Notes under the pieces: generated by a model
The model's database searches: none
What the model saw: the letters and a program-made list of their open reading frames with translations, nothing else
What the model was told of the DNA's origin: nothing
Assembly: GCA_017633865.1 (NCBI GenBank)
Contig: JAGBOM010000330.1
Location: 1 to 6,975, forward strand
Reading direction: 5' to 3'
Source: Opitutales bacterium
GTDB taxonomy: Bacteria > Verrucomicrobiota > Verrucomicrobiia > Opitutales > Intestinicryptomonadaceae
DNA length: 6,975 bases
Translations under genes and position numbers: made by a program
In this document: positions 6,587 to 6,975 of the stretch, in pieces
Numbering within the stretch: position 1 is the stretch's first letter
Layout: each line of letters starts with the position of its first letter

Positions 6587-6975
6587 TGGAATGCGCCGTT
6601 CAAATTTTGTACTATATGTTCGCGGCTCTCGCGCTCGGCGGGGCTTTGGGGGTCGCGCTTTCAAGAGGCGGGCTAAACTCGGTGATGGCTATGCTCGTTT
6701 CGACATTGGGAATGTCGGGAATGCTTTTTATGATGAAGGCGTTTTTTATCGCGTTTATAATGGCGATGGTTTACGCGGGCGCGGTGATGGCGCTTTTTGT
6801 GTTTGTGATAATGCTTGTGGGCGAGGAGCGCGAAAATCTGTCGCTAAGGCGCAGGGCTTGCGCCGCGGGGCTGTGGGCTCTTTTGTGCGCGGCGTGCTTT
6901 TTCTTCGCGCGGGCGGTTCCGCAGATAGCGGAGGCGAAAGTCGCCTCGAGCGACGACCTGGCGGGGCTTAACGGC
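6586..6975 (+). CDS. nuoJ: NADH-quinone oxidoreductase subunit J (ND6 homologue), 3' end outside the window
   Basis: Membrane subunit of complex I near the junction with NuoH; its third helix takes part in linking quinone chemistry to proton transfer. The frame opens with MECAVQILYYMF and stays open for 130 codons to the right edge. Hydrophobic helices can be seen at about residues 7-27, 32-50, 52-77 and 90-109. The family signature VYAGAVMALFVFVIML, at the end of the third helix, is clear and contains the conserved Tyr-Ala-Gly-Ala segment. The start overlaps the nuoI stop by one base (TAATG) and has a strong ribosome binding site. A shorter open frame from 6591 in another register is only a shadow of this gene. 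nuoK is the expected next gene. Confidence 0.93.
   Translation, partial: MECAVQILYYMFAALALGGALGVALSRGGLNSVMAMLVSTLGMSGMLFMMKAFFIAFIMAMVYAGAVMALFVFVIMLVGEERENLSLRRRACAAGLWALLCAACFFFARAVPQIAEAKVASSDDLAGLNG

Noticed and set aside
6591..6971. An open frame of 126 codons at the right end, in a different register from nuoJ.
   Set aside because: It is Arg/Gly-rich with no hydrophobic helices, while the frame from 6586 encodes a clear NuoJ with the VYAGAVM signature and a strong ribosome binding site.

Overview
The window is a contiguous run of one operon, all on the + strand, encoding subunits of the 14-subunit bacterial respiratory complex I (NADH:quinone oxidoreductase). The order is nuoD-nuoE-nuoF-nuoG-nuoH-nuoI-nuoJ, the canonical order. 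nuoD runs off the left edge and nuoJ off the right edge, so nuoC and nuoK are the expected neighbours outside. Every call rests on cofactor-binding motifs and family signatures read directly in the translations. Spacing is tight throughout (1 to 20 bases, or short overlaps). I see no intergenic space for an internal promoter, and no terminator, RNA gene, repeat or mobile element.

Layout. Bases 2-1252 encode NuoD (quinone-site subunit). Bases 1273-1821 encode NuoE (2Fe-2S N1a). Bases 1828-3192 hold the nuoF locus (FMN, NADH, 4Fe-4S N3), which is split by an in-frame TGA at 2944-2946. Bases 3195-4862 encode a short NuoG (N1b, N4, N5). Bases 4855-6033 encode NuoH (membrane anchor of the quinone cavity), 6044-6586 NuoI (N6a and N6b), and 6586 to the end the start of NuoJ (membrane subunit). 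NuoE, F and G form the NADH-oxidising module, D and I belong to the connecting module that carries electrons to quinone, and H and J are the first membrane subunits of the proton-pumping arm.

The DNA is GC-rich. The gene order, the NuoD and NuoH sequence style, and a short NuoG without N7 ligands suggest a member of the Verrucomicrobiota/Planctomycetota group, perhaps an Opitutales-like gut bacterium. That placement is inference from general resemblance, not a search.

The one real anomaly is nuoF. A stop codon falls four codons after the third position of the N3 cluster motif, the middle N3 cysteine in the same stretch reads as glycine, and several other near-invariant NuoF positions are changed. 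The frame is otherwise open to the normal C-terminus and all neighbours look intact. The likely explanations are recent inactivation or a sequence or assembly error; recoding is less likely. I found no evidence of a previously undescribed system beyond this.
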